In this document: positions 41,199-49,546 of the stretch, one piece after another | Position numbering within the stretch: position 1 is the first letter of the stretch | Layout of the letters: every line of letters starts with the position of its first letter | Assembly (NCBI RefSeq): GCF_041081105.1 | Contig: NZ_CP163528.1 | Coordinates: 558,001-622,000, forward strand | From: Promicromonospora sp. Populi | GTDB lineage: Bacteria; Actinomycetota; Actinomycetes; Actinomycetales; Cellulomonadaceae | DNA length: 64,000 nt | Direction: 5' to 3' | Notes under the pieces: generated by a model | The model's database searches: none | What the model saw: the letters and a program-made list of their open reading frames with translations, nothing else | What the model was told of the DNA's origin: nothing | Position numbers and translations under genes: made by a program

Positions 41199-42788
41199 GT
41201 GGCTGAGCCGATCAACCTGCAGGCGACCGCGACCGCGCAGGGCCGACCGCTTGACCACTTCTGGAGCACCGTGGTCGGCGCGGGGCGCGCGAACGAGGGC
41301 CTCCGCGCCGACTGGCAGCGCCATCTCGCCACCGTGCGCGAGGAGTGCGGGTTCGAGTACGTCCGCTTCCACGGCCTGCTGCACGACGACATGTTTGTCT
41401 ACACCGAACGCGACGACGGCACGCCGGTCCTGAACTTCCAGTACGTCGACACGCTGTTCGACGCCCTGCTGGAGGCCGGGGTGCGCCCGTTCGTCGAGCT
41501 CGGCTTCAGCCCGCGGCCGCTGGCCCGCGAGACGGAGACCGTGTTCTGGTGGGGCGCGCACGGCGCCCCGCCGACGGACCTCGACCGGTGGTCCTGGCTC
41601 GTGCGCTCGCTGGTGGAGCACTGGGTGGAGCGGTACGGCCCGGCCGAGGTCCGCCAGTGGTACTTCGAGGTCTGGAACGAGGCCAACCTGCGGGGCTTCT
41701 TCCGCGGCACCCGCAGCGAGTACTTCGCGCTCTACGCCGCCTCCGCGCGTGCCGTGAAGGCGGTGGACCCCGCCCTGCGCGTGGGCGGGCCCGCCACGTC
41801 CAACTTTGTGCCGGACGCTCGCTTCGACGGCGATACCGAGGACTTCCAGGTGCACGAGGCGACGCTCGGCGCCGACCTCGACGCCCTCGACTGGAAGCCC
41901 GTGTGGCTCGATGCGTTCCTCGAGTACTGCGTGCGGGAGGAGCTGCCCGTCGACTTCGTCTCGACCCACCCGTACCCGACCGACTGGGCGCTCGACGAGC
42001 ACGGCCAGGGGCAGCGGCTCACGCGTGAGGTCGACGCGACCCCGAAGGACCTCGCGCTGCTGCGTCGTCTGATCGACGCGAGCGCGTTCCCCGACGCGGA
42101 GATCCATCTGACGGAGTGGAACTCGTCGTCCTCGCCGCGCGACTTCACGCACGACACCGTCCCGGCCGCCGTCTACGTGGTCCGCTCGGTCCTGCACTCG
42201 ATCGGCACCGTCGACTCGCTGGCCTACTGGACCTTCACCGACGTGTTCGAGGAGGGCGGTGCGGGCGAGGAGATGTTCCATGGTGGGTTCGGCATGCTGA
42301 CGCTCCAGGGGGTGCCCAAGCCGACGTTCCACGCCTACCGCATGCTCAACGCGTTGGGTGGGACGCTGCTCGCGACCGGCGACGACGGCGTCGTGACGCG
42401 CGACGACGCGACCGGCCGCATCTCCGCGCTGATCTACCACTATCCGCACCAGGTGACACGCTCCGTGCCCGCGTCGTTCGACGACCGCACCGTCGCCGAC
42501 ACGACCGAGGCGGCCGGGTCGGTGCGCGACACCGAGATCACCATCGACGGGCTGACGCCGGGCGCGGTGGTCGAGCTGGAGACGCTCGACCCGTCGAACG
42601 CCAACCCCGTCGCCGCATGGCGCGCGATGGGTGCGCCGTCGTCGCCGACGCGCGAGCAGACGGCGGCGCTCGCCGCCGCCGCGCGTGCGACGCGCCGCGA
42701 GTCGCTGGTGGTGGCCGCGGACGGCGTGCTGCGCATCGAGCGGTCGCTCGCGCCCTGGTCCCTGATGCTCGTCCGTCAGGTCGCATGA
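41199..42788 (+). CDS. Glycoside hydrolase family 39 (beta-xylosidase-like), intracellular
   Basis: The 529-residue enzyme has the GH39 barrel with acid/base Glu in WYFEVWNEANLRGFF and nucleophile Glu in IHLTEWNSSSSP, followed by a C-terminal beta domain ending in LAPWSLMLVRQVA. GH39 includes beta-xylosidases and alpha-L-iduronidases; xylo-oligosaccharide hydrolysis is most likely. There is no signal peptide, so it acts on imported oligosaccharides. The GTG at 41199 has GGAGG upstream. It overlaps the ROK gene by 4 bp. Confidence 0.92.
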   Translation: MAEPINLQATATAQGRPLDHFWSTVVGAGRANEGLRADWQRHLATVREECGFEYVRFHGLLHDDMFVYTERDDGTPVLNFQYVDTLFDALLEAGVRPFVELGFSPRPLARETETVFWWGAHGAPPTDLDRWSWLVRSLVEHWVERYGPAEVRQWYFEVWNEANLRGFFRGTRSEYFALYAASARAVKAVDPALRVGGPATSNFVPDARFDGDTEDFQVHEATLGADLDALDWKPVWLDAFLEYCVREELPVDFVSTHPYPTDWALDEHGQGQRLTREVDATPKDLALLRRLIDASAFPDAEIHLTEWNSSSSPRDFTHDTVPAAVYVVRSVLHSIGTVDSLAYWTFTDVFEEGGAGEEMFHGGFGMLTLQGVPKPTFHAYRMLNALGGTLLATGDDGVVTRDDATGRISALIYHYPHQVTRSVPASFDDRTVADTTEAAGSVRDTEITIDGLTPGAVVELETLDPSNANPVAAWRAMGAPSSPTREQTAALAAAARATRRESLVVAADGVLRIERSLAPWSLMLVRQVA

Positions 42789-43975
42789 GCACGCCGGCGA
42801 CCGCCCGGCGGGGCACCAACCTCCCGCGCATGGGCGACTTCAACGAGTCGGTCATCCTCGACGCGGTCCGGCGTGCGCGTGACGGGCTGAGCCGTGTTGA
42901 GCTCGCCGGCGCGACGGGCCTGTCGGCGCAGACCGTATCGAACATCTGCCGCCGCCTGCTCGACGCCGGGCTCCTGGCCGAGACGGGCAAGAAGGGCGGG
43001 CGTGCGGGGAAGCCACGTACGGTCCTGCAGGTCGTGCCGGGCGGCCGGTTCGCACTCGGCGTCCACCTGGACCCGGCGGTCATCACGTACGTCGTCCTCG
43101 ACCTCGCGGGCCAGGTTGTGCACAGCGTGCACCGGCCGACGCCCGCCGTCGTCGACCAGGAGTCGACGATCGCCGACATGAGCGACACCATCGAGGCCGT
43201 CATCACGGAGTCGGGCGCTGAGCGGGACCGGATCCTCGGCCTGGGCATCGCCGTCCCCGGGCCGGTGGACTTCGCTACCGGGTCCGTGGTCGACCCGCCG
43301 CAGCTGGCGGGCTGGGGCCGGGTGCCGTTGCGCGACCGGCTCGTCGCGGCCACCGGGCTGCCCGTGCTCATGGACAAGGACGTCATCGCCGCCGCGGTGG
43401 CCGAGCGCTGGGCGGGCGCCGCAACGCACTCGGGCAACTTCCTGTTCTTCTACCTGGGTACGGGGTCCGGGATGGGTGTCGTCGCGGACGACGTCGTGCT
43501 GCGTGGTGCCTCCGGGAACGCCGGGGAGGTGGGCGGCCTCGATGCCAACTGCACAACGCGCGCGCTCGTCGACGAGGCCGTGTCGGCGGGCGTCCTTGAC
43601 GCCGCCCCGGTGCCGGGTCCGCAGGCCGTGGCCGAGCAGCTCGGCAGGCTGGTGGATCTCGCGACGGCGGGGGAGCGGGGCGCCCAGGTGATCATCGACG
43701 GGTGGGCGCGCCGGGTGGGTACGGGGGTCGCAGCCGCGGCGACGCTGCTCGACTCGGAGCTCGTGGTGTTCGGCGGACCTATCTGGCCCATGCTGTCGGA
43801 GCGCTTCCTGGCAGTGGTCGAGCCGATCATCGCCAGCTCGCCGTTCGTCGAGAAGATGCACGAGACCCGCGTGGTGAACACGCAGCTCGGGGAGGACGTC
43901 GGCGCCGTCGGCGCGGCGTGCCTCGTGCTCGACCAGACCCTCTCCCCGCAGCCGCACTCGCTCCTGATCGGCTGA
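42785..43975 (+). CDS. ROK family transcriptional regulator lacking the zinc motif
   Basis: The 396-residue protein has an N-terminal winged HTH (SRVELAGATGLSAQTVSNICRRLLDAGLL) and a C-terminal ROK sugar-kinase-like domain with LGTGSGMGVVADD and FGGPIWPMLSERF. The usual ROK zinc motif (GH...CxCGxxGC) is absent: the corresponding segment reads GEVGGLDANCTT. It is translationally coupled to the GH39 gene and probably represses it and the 44155 gene in response to a sugar such as xylose or a xylo-oligosaccharide. Confidence 0.9.
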   Translation: MSTPATARRGTNLPRMGDFNESVILDAVRRARDGLSRVELAGATGLSAQTVSNICRRLLDAGLLAETGKKGGRAGKPRTVLQVVPGGRFALGVHLDPAVITYVVLDLAGQVVHSVHRPTPAVVDQESTIADMSDTIEAVITESGAERDRILGLGIAVPGPVDFATGSVVDPPQLAGWGRVPLRDRLVAATGLPVLMDKDVIAAAVAERWAGAATHSGNFLFFYLGTGSGMGVVADDVVLRGASGNAGEVGGLDANCTTRALVDEAVSAGVLDAAPVPGPQAVAEQLGRLVDLATAGERGAQVIIDGWARRVGTGVAAAATLLDSELVVFGGPIWPMLSERFLAVVEPIIASSPFVEKMHETRVVNTQLGEDVGAVGAACLVLDQTLSPQPHSLLIG

Positions 43976-44051
43976 GCGGGCGGCCGTCGGGCACATTCGC
44001 CAACCGCGAGCCGACATCGGTCGTCGCCGCCCGTTGACGCCGTACATCGAA

Positions 44052-44059
44052 TTGATTTA
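44052..44059. promoter_or_regulatory. Second TTGATTTA motif, candidate ROK operator
   Basis: TTGATTTA (context CGAATTGATTTAGGTT) lies about 95 bp before the Tat-exported hydrolase gene and matches the octamer at 41128-41135. It is compatible with a common ROK-controlled regulon. Confidence 0.4.
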
Positions 44060-44154
44060 GGTTCTCATTTCACCCGTATCACCCTCGACACCCGCTCGGC
44101 CGTACCCGGGGCAGACGACGACGTCTGCCCCCTCCTCGACGAACGGAACACCTC

Positions 44155-45420
44155 ATGGCCATCTCCCGACGCTCTTTCCTCAGCCTGTCCGCGGCGGCCG
44201 CCGCAGCGGCGGCCGTGCCCTCGGCCGCATCCGCCCTGCCCGTGGCCCCGGACGCATTCGGAACGGCCGCCGTCACCGCGAGCCCGCCCGGCGACGTCGT
44301 CGGAAAGATCACCGCCGGCTACCAGGGCTGGTTCGCCTGCCGGGGCGACGGCGCCCCGATCAACGCCTGGTGGCACTGGGCCCGCCAGGCGGACCAGCCG
44401 CCGTCGATCACGAACAACACGATCAAGTCGTGGCCCGACACCCGCGAGTACGCGCGGACGTTCGGGACGAACTTTCCCGCGCTCGGTGACGGGCGCCTTG
44501 CGCACCTCTTCTCGTCGTACGACCAGCAGAGCGTCGACGTCCACTTCCGCTGGATGCAGGAGAACGGGATCCTCACGGCGGCGCTGCAGCGGTTCAACCC
44601 GTTCGGCGGTGAGGGCCCGACGCGCGACATCATGGCCGACCGGGTGCGCTCTGCGGCGGAGCGGACCGGCCGGAAGTACTACATCATGTACGACGTGAGC
44701 GACTGGCTCTCGATGCGGACGCAGATCACGCAGGACTGGGCGTCGAAGATGTCGGCCCACACCAGCTCGCCCGCGTACGCACGGCAGAACGGTATGCCCG
44801 TGGTGGGGATCTGGGGCTTCGGGTTCAACGACCCGCAGCGTCCGTTCACCCCGCAGGAGTGCCAGGAGGTCATCAACTGGTTCAAGGGCCAGGGCGTCTA
44901 CCTCATGGGTGGTGTGCCCACGTGGTGGCGCACCCTGGGTGAGGACTCCCGGCAGGGCTTCGCGGACGTCTACCGCTCGTTCCACATGATCTCGCCGTGG
45001 CTCGTCGGCCGGATCAGCAACGTGGGCGGCGCCGACAACTTCTACAACGTCGCGACCGTTCCCGACCTGGCGGAGTGCAACCGCCTGGGGATCGACTACC
45101 AGCCCTGTGTGCTGCCGGGCGACCTGCAGGAGCGGCACCGCGCGCACGGCGACTTCATGTGGCGGCAGTTCTACAACCACGCGCGGGCGGGCGTGGCGAG
45201 CGCCTACATCTCGATGTTCGACGAGTACAACGAGGGCAACCAGATCGCCAAGACCGCCGCGACGTCGCGCGACGTGCCGGCGGGCTCGGGCATCTGGGCG
45301 CTCGACGAGGACGGGACGGCCTGCTCGTCGGACTACTACCTGCGCCTCACGAACGACGGCGGTCGCCTGCTGCGGGGAGAGATCCCGCTCACCTCGGTGC
45401 GGCCTACGTCCCCGGTCTAG
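44155..45420 (+). CDS. Tat-exported glycoside hydrolase, GH71/GH99-like
   Basis: The 421-residue protein starts with a twin-arginine signal (SRRSFLSLS followed by a poly-Ala hydrophobic stretch to about residue 28). The mature part begins VGKITAGYQGWFACRGDGAP and is rich in Trp and Tyr, with acidic candidates in YISMFDEYNEGNQI, as in GH71/99-like proteins that include alpha-glucanases and endo-mannosidases. Tat export implies folding in the cytoplasm, perhaps with a cofactor or metal. It follows the ROK gene by 179 bp and probably shares its regulation. Confidence 0.82.
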   Translation: MAISRRSFLSLSAAAAAAAAVPSAASALPVAPDAFGTAAVTASPPGDVVGKITAGYQGWFACRGDGAPINAWWHWARQADQPPSITNNTIKSWPDTREYARTFGTNFPALGDGRLAHLFSSYDQQSVDVHFRWMQENGILTAALQRFNPFGGEGPTRDIMADRVRSAAERTGRKYYIMYDVSDWLSMRTQITQDWASKMSAHTSSPAYARQNGMPVVGIWGFGFNDPQRPFTPQECQEVINWFKGQGVYLMGGVPTWWRTLGEDSRQGFADVYRSFHMISPWLVGRISNVGGADNFYNVATVPDLAECNRLGIDYQPCVLPGDLQERHRAHGDFMWRQFYNHARAGVASAYISMFDEYNEGNQIAKTAATSRDVPAGSGIWALDEDGTACSSDYYLRLTNDGGRLLRGEIPLTSVRPTSPV

Positions 45421-45433
45421 GTAGCCGCGGGCA

Positions 45434-45505
45434 GTCGAGATCTGGTGGTCGCGTCGAGATCTGGTCGCGCACCACCAGATCTCGACGCAACCACCAGATC
45501 TCGAC
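45434..45505. repeat. Four-copy inverted repeat between convergent genes, likely bidirectional terminator
   Basis: The unit GTCGAGATCTGGTGGT occurs directly at 45434-45449 and, shortened, at 45453-45465, then twice inverted at 45471-45486 and 45490-45505. The dyad can fold into long nested hairpins. It sits exactly in the 109-bp gap between the convergent hydrolase and alpha/beta-hydrolase genes, fitting a bidirectional terminator or a dispersed palindromic element. No T-tract follows. Confidence 0.75.
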
Positions 45506-45529
45506 GCACGCGGACCGTCGTGTGTGCCG

Positions 45530-46216
45530 TCACTCCGGCCGAGCCGCGTTCGCCAGGAGGCGCGCGAGCTCGGCGGGCTGCGTGAACATGGGCCAGTGCC
45601 CCGATTCGATATCGACGAGGTCGACGTGCTTGGCCTGGGCGAGCTCGGGCACGTCGCCGGCGTCGATCCACTCCCGGGCCTGGGCGGGTGTGAACTCGGG
45701 GCACACGACCACCACGGGGACCTCGAACCGGCGCTCGTCGGTCAGCCGCACCGTGCCGCGGGCGACCCCCTCGGGCACCGGGATCGCCGCGGCCGCGATG
45801 GCGGCCCTGGTCGGCTCGTCCAGGTCGGCCGAGTCCGGCCCCACGAACGGCGCCCAGCCGGGGAACTGCATCACGCCGTCCGCCATCTCGAACAGGTCGG
45901 CGTAGAGCTTGCCGTCGCCCCAGGGAAAACCACCGATGAGGGCGACCCCGGCCACCTGCTCGGGGCGCGCGTCGGCGGCGATCCAGGCCAGCGCGCAGGC
46001 GGCGGAGTGGCCCACGACCAGGGGCTTTCCGGACGCCGCGTCCACGGCGGCCAGCACCGCGGCGATCTGGTCGTCCAGCGTGGCCGACGTCGAGCCGTCG
46101 CCCTGGCCCGGGAGCGTGATCGGCACGGGGTGATGGCCAAGAGCCTCGAGCTCCGGTACGACGTCGTCCCAGGCCGAAGCATCGAGCCAGAGGCCGCCGA
46201 TGAGCAGGATGTCCAT
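45530..46216 (-). CDS. Alpha/beta hydrolase
   Basis: The 228-residue protein is a short alpha/beta-hydrolase with oxyanion segment LIGGLWLDASAW, nucleophile Ser in VVGHSAACALAW and catalytic His in DIESGHWPMFTQP. The acid residue is probably the Asp in the EWIDAGDVPE region. Substrate is unknown; the small size suggests an esterase or lactonase. CAGGAGAAGAG lies before the ATG. It is divergent from the RibD-like reductase gene across 165 bp. Confidence 0.9.
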   Translation of the reverse strand: MDILLIGGLWLDASAWDDVVPELEALGHHPVPITLPGQGDGSTSATLDDQIAAVLAAVDAASGKPLVVGHSAACALAWIAADARPEQVAGVALIGGFPWGDGKLYADLFEMADGVMQFPGWAPFVGPDSADLDEPTRAAIAAAAIPVPEGVARGTVRLTDERRFEVPVVVVCPEFTPAQAREWIDAGDVPELAQAKHVDLVDIESGHWPMFTQPAELARLLANAARPE

Positions 46217-46381
46217 GGTTCTCTTCTCCTGTGGTGAGTGCGGTGCGAAGCCGATACCCCCACGCTAGGACCAGTTCCGGACGTTCCGCTTCCGGATCAG
46301 AATCAGGAGCTTCGATGAGTTTTTCGGGCGCCCCTCGTCCGTACTGACAGCAGCCTGACAACCACAACAAGGAGAACCCGC

Positions 46382-46954
46382 ATGCGCACCATCGTCGCCA
46401 CGCACTTCGTCTCGCTCGACGGCAAGGTCGACCCGACCGGCGGCGACCCCGCGCTGCACGACACCGCGTGGACCTATCTGACGGTCGACGCCCTGCCGGA
46501 GATGTACGAGCTCAAGAGCCGGGAGCAGGAGGAGGCCGGCGCGCTCCTCCTCGGCCGCGCCAGCTACCAGATGTTCGCGCCCGTCTGGCCGAAGATGGAC
46601 GAGTTCGTTCGGTACAACACCCTGCCCAAGTACGTCGTCTCCACCACGCTCACCGAGGCCGACCTCGCCGACAACTGGGGCGAGACCACCATCCTGCGCT
46701 CCCTGGACGACGTCGCGAAGCTCAAGGAGACCGACGGCGCCGAGATCCAGGTGCACGGCAGCGTGTCGCTGACCCGGGCGCTCGCCGACGCCGGACTCGT
46801 CGACGCCTACCACCTGCTCGTCTTCCCGGTCCTCCTGGGCCAGGGCAAGCCGCTGTTCAGTGACGCCGACAAGGCCGCCCAGAAGCTCCGGCTGACCGAG
46901 CACGCGGCGTACAAGAACGGCGTTCAGAAGCAGGTCTTCGAGGTCGTGCGCTGA
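46382..46954 (+). CDS. Dihydrofolate reductase/RibD C-terminal family protein
   Basis: The 190-residue protein has the RibD_C fold: MRTIVATHFVSLDGKVDP at the N terminus, EEAGALLLGRASYQMFAP, and the NADPH-contacting EIQVHGSVSLTRALADAGLVD near residue 125. Such stand-alone proteins are probable NADPH reductases of unknown substrate. AAGGAG precedes the ATG. It is followed by the WYL regulator 22 bp downstream and may be autoregulated through it. Confidence 0.9.
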   Translation: MRTIVATHFVSLDGKVDPTGGDPALHDTAWTYLTVDALPEMYELKSREQEEAGALLLGRASYQMFAPVWPKMDEFVRYNTLPKYVVSTTLTEADLADNWGETTILRSLDDVAKLKETDGAEIQVHGSVSLTRALADAGLVDAYHLLVFPVLLGQGKPLFSDADKAAQKLRLTEHAAYKNGVQKQVFEVVR

Positions 46955-46976
46955 CCCGGGGCCATAACCTTCAGGT

Positions 46977-47933
46977 GTGCCGTCCGAGACCAGTCCAACC
47001 GCCCGCGCGCTGCGCACCCTGGAGATCCTGCAGACGCGCCCCGGCACGACGGCGGACGAGCTCGCGCGACGCCTCGGCGTCACGGAGCGCGCCGCCCGGC
47101 GGTACGTCGAGATCCTGCGCGAGGCCGGGATCCCCGTCTCCTCGACCCGCGGCCCGCACGGCGGCTACCGCCTGGGGCGCGGCACCCGGCTCCCACCGGT
47201 GACCTTCACGCAGACCGAGGCGCTGGGCCTGGTCATGGCGGTGCTCGACGGGCACCCGGCCGCCGAACGCGACGACCTCGTCAGCACCGCCCTCGGGAAG
47301 GTCATCCGGGCGCTCCCGGAAGACGTCGGCCGGCAGGCCGCCCAGTTGCGCGAGCACGCGTCCGCCGCCCCCGATCGGCACGCCGCCCGCCCCGACACGA
47401 CGGTCACGAGCGAGCTCGTCGCGGCAGTCGCCGCCCGACGGCGCGTGCTGGTCACCTACCGCGGCGAGTCCGGCAGCGAGTGGACGGCCGAGGTGGACCC
47501 ATGGGCCGTCGTCGTGCGCTACGGGCGCTGGTACCTGCTGTGCCACTCGCACCGGGCTTCAGCCGTGCGCACCTACCGCGTCGACCGGGTCCTCACGGTC
47601 GAGCACACCGACATCGGATTCGAACCGCCCGCCGACCTCGACCCCGTCGCAGCCCTCGAGGAGCACCTGGGCACGGGCTGGCAGTTCACCACGCGGGTCG
47701 TCTTCGACGCCGCGCTCGCCGACGTCGCCCCCTGGATCGGGGCCCAGATGGGACGACTCGAAGCGTCGGGCGAGGGGTGCGTGCTGGTGGGTACCACCCG
47801 GAACCCGGCGATGTACGCGGGGGAGTGGCTGGCGAGCGTGCCGTTCCCGTTCCGCGTCGAGGAGGGCCCCGAGCTGCGGGCGGCGGTGGTGGCGCTCGCG
47901 AAGCGGTTCGCGGCGGCGGTGACCGAGCCCTGA
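46977..47933 (+). CDS. HTH-WYL family transcriptional regulator (YafY/PafC-like)
   Basis: The 318-residue protein has an N-terminal HTH_11 domain (TTADELARRLGVTERAARRYVEIL) followed by a WYL domain with VDPWAVVVRYGRWYLLCHS and RTYRVDRVLTVEHT, and a C-terminal WCX extension. WYL domains bind nucleic acid or small ligands. The start is GTG at 46977. It probably regulates the preceding reductase or itself. Confidence 0.9.
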   Translation: MPSETSPTARALRTLEILQTRPGTTADELARRLGVTERAARRYVEILREAGIPVSSTRGPHGGYRLGRGTRLPPVTFTQTEALGLVMAVLDGHPAAERDDLVSTALGKVIRALPEDVGRQAAQLREHASAAPDRHAARPDTTVTSELVAAVAARRRVLVTYRGESGSEWTAEVDPWAVVVRYGRWYLLCHSHRASAVRTYRVDRVLTVEHTDIGFEPPADLDPVAALEEHLGTGWQFTTRVVFDAALADVAPWIGAQMGRLEASGEGCVLVGTTRNPAMYAGEWLASVPFPFRVEEGPELRAAVVALAKRFAAAVTEP

Positions 47934-47955
47934 CGCGCGAGCCCTGACGCGTGCC

Positions 47956-48741
47956 TCAGCGCGCGTTGGCTTCGAGTACGGCGAGTGCAGTCGGCAGATC
48001 AGACAGGGCGGTCAGTGCGCGCTCCTGGCAGAGGTCGATAACGGCGTCGTACGCCTCCGAACCGTTCGCGTGCTCGCGGACGTGGTCGGCCAGGAGGAGG
48101 GCGTCGCGGTGGTCGCCGAGCACGGACTGGATCGAGTGGCCGGCGGAGCCGAGGTCCTTGGTCCGGCGGCCGAGGAGCTCGACGGGCGGGCGGGTGATCG
48201 CGTCGCAGGTGTGCCGCAGCCGACGCGCCGCTTTTCGCAGCTCGTGGGCGGCCTCGGGATCGTCGAGCCGGCGGGCGGCGTCGAGCGTGCGGTCGGCCTG
48301 ACGGCGCACCACCCGGCGGGCCGCCTTCTTCGCCGGACGGGATGCCCGTTCGGTGAGCGGGGGAGCTGCGGCCCACTCGGCCAGCAGTCGGTCCAGGTCA
48401 CGGCTCCGGTCCGACCGGGTCCAGCGGGCGGCGTCGGCGTGGGCCTGGGCATGCGTAGCCCGCAGCGGGTCGAGCAGGGCGGCGCGGGACGCGGCGTCGA
48501 GGCCGATCGCCTCGGCCGCTTCCGCGGCCTGCTCCGCACGCACCTCCAGGTCGCGCGCCCGCCCCAGCACGTCGCCCCACTCCTTGAGTCGGGACCGGAG
48601 CTCCGCGGCCGGTTCCTTGTCGACGTACTTGCGGAACGCGGCGAGGACGTTGCGCAGGCGCCGCACCGAGGTGCGCAGGCCGTGCACGGCGTCGGGCTCG
48701 TCGGCCAGCGCTGCCGGGACGCCGTCCTGGATCTGGCGCAC
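47956..48741 (-). CDS. CHAD domain protein (start uncertain)
   Basis: The 261-residue alpha-helical protein has the CHAD pattern of conserved histidines and basic residues: AVHGLRTSVRRLRNVLAAFRK in the N-terminal half and AAHELRKAARRLRHTCDAI in the C-terminal half. CHAD domains bind inorganic polyphosphate. The first ATG/GTG is at 48741, but the CHAD-like sequence appears to extend upstream in frame (TAGQLLTLAVGDL) to a stop near 48818 with no ATG/GTG, so the gene may use a rare start or be slightly damaged. It is divergent from the GntR-AcdS operon. Confidence 0.85.
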   Translation of the reverse strand: MRQIQDGVPAALADEPDAVHGLRTSVRRLRNVLAAFRKYVDKEPAAELRSRLKEWGDVLGRARDLEVRAEQAAEAAEAIGLDAASRAALLDPLRATHAQAHADAARWTRSDRSRDLDRLLAEWAAAPPLTERASRPAKKAARRVVRRQADRTLDAARRLDDPEAAHELRKAARRLRHTCDAITRPPVELLGRRTKDLGSAGHSIQSVLGDHRDALLLADHVREHANGSEAYDAVIDLCQERALTALSDLPTALAVLEANAR

Positions 48742-48864
48742 CAGGTCTCCGACCGCGAGGGTCAGCAGCTGGCCCGCGGTCTCGGGACGGGGCGTGGCGG
48801 TGGCGATCAGATCAGGCTATCGCGCACGAGGAGCGGCGCCGAGGCTTGCCCGGTGCGACCAATT

Positions 48865-48886
48865 GGTATGTAATATATTGCATGCC
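48865..48886. promoter_or_regulatory. 22-bp imperfect palindrome over the GntR start codon
   Basis: The left arm GGTATGTAATA and right arm TATTGCATGCC are reverse complements at 9 of 11 positions. It is the most AT-rich spot locally, contains a TAATAT -10-like sequence and covers the ATG at 48882. This suggests autorepression and possibly a very short or absent leader for the GntR-acdS transcript. Confidence 0.55.
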
Positions 48887-49544
48887 CATCCCCGAGAGTA
48901 TGCCGGCGATCGATCGTCGTCTCCTGCGCGACGACGTCTACGGCCGCCTGCGTGACGCCATCGTCGACGGCAGTCTCGCGCCGGGGGAGCAGCTGCGCGA
49001 CGGCGACCTCGCAGCCTGGCTAGGTGTCAGCCGTACGCCCGTCCGCGAGGCGCTGCTCCGCCTGGCCGAGGCCGGCCTGGTCGTGGCCCGGCCGGGCAGC
49101 TCGACGACGGTGAGCTCCCTGGACCTGCGCGACGTGCGCGGCGCGCGCGACGTGGTCGCGGCGATGCACCAGGTGGCCGTGCGGGAGGCGGTGCGGAGCC
49201 TCACCGAGGACGACCTCGAAGCCATGCGCGAGGCCGGCCGTCAGTTCCGTTCGGCGATCGAGCGGGGCGACGTCGAGGCGGCGTTGCGCGCCGACGACGC
49301 GCTGCACGGTGTGCCCGTGACCGTGGCGGCGAACCGGGCGCTCGCCGCGGTGCTCGACCAGTTCACCCCGGTGCTGCGCCGCGCCGAACGCCTGCGGTTC
49401 TCCTCCTTGGGCGGGCGCGCGTCGTTCACCCGGCACGACGACCTGATCCGGCTGTGCGCCGCCGGGGACGCGGACCAGGCGTCCGCGGTTGCCTTCGACA
49501 CCTGGTACACCCTGCCCACCGACCAGCCCACCGACGAGGAGTAA
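48882..49544 (+). CDS. GntR family regulator (FCD type)
   Basis: The 220-residue protein has a winged HTH ([25 protein letters not shown]) and a helical FCD effector domain with conserved positions in [12 protein letters not shown] and [11 protein letters not shown]. The start at 48882 gives [13 protein letters not shown]; another ATG at 48900 is possible, and no Shine-Dalgarno is seen for 48882, so a leaderless transcript is possible. It is 2 bp from acdS and almost certainly its regulator. Confidence 0.88.
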   Translation: MPIPESMPAIDRRLLRDDVYGRLRDAIVDGSLAPGEQLRDGDLAAWLGVSRTPVREALLRLAEAGLVVARPGSSTTVSSLDLRDVRGARDVVAAMHQVAVREAVRSLTEDDLEAMREAGRQFRSAIERGDVEAALRADDALHGVPVTVAANRALAAVLDQFTPVLRRAERLRFSSLGGRASFTRHDDLIRLCAAGDADQASAVAFDTWYTLPTDQPTDEE

Positions 49545-49546
49545 CG

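Noticed and set aside
42116..42784. Upstream extension of the ROK gene by over 200 codons
   Set aside because: The region lies within the GH39 gene in another frame; the HTH starts shortly after the ATG at 42785, which overlaps the GH39 stop.
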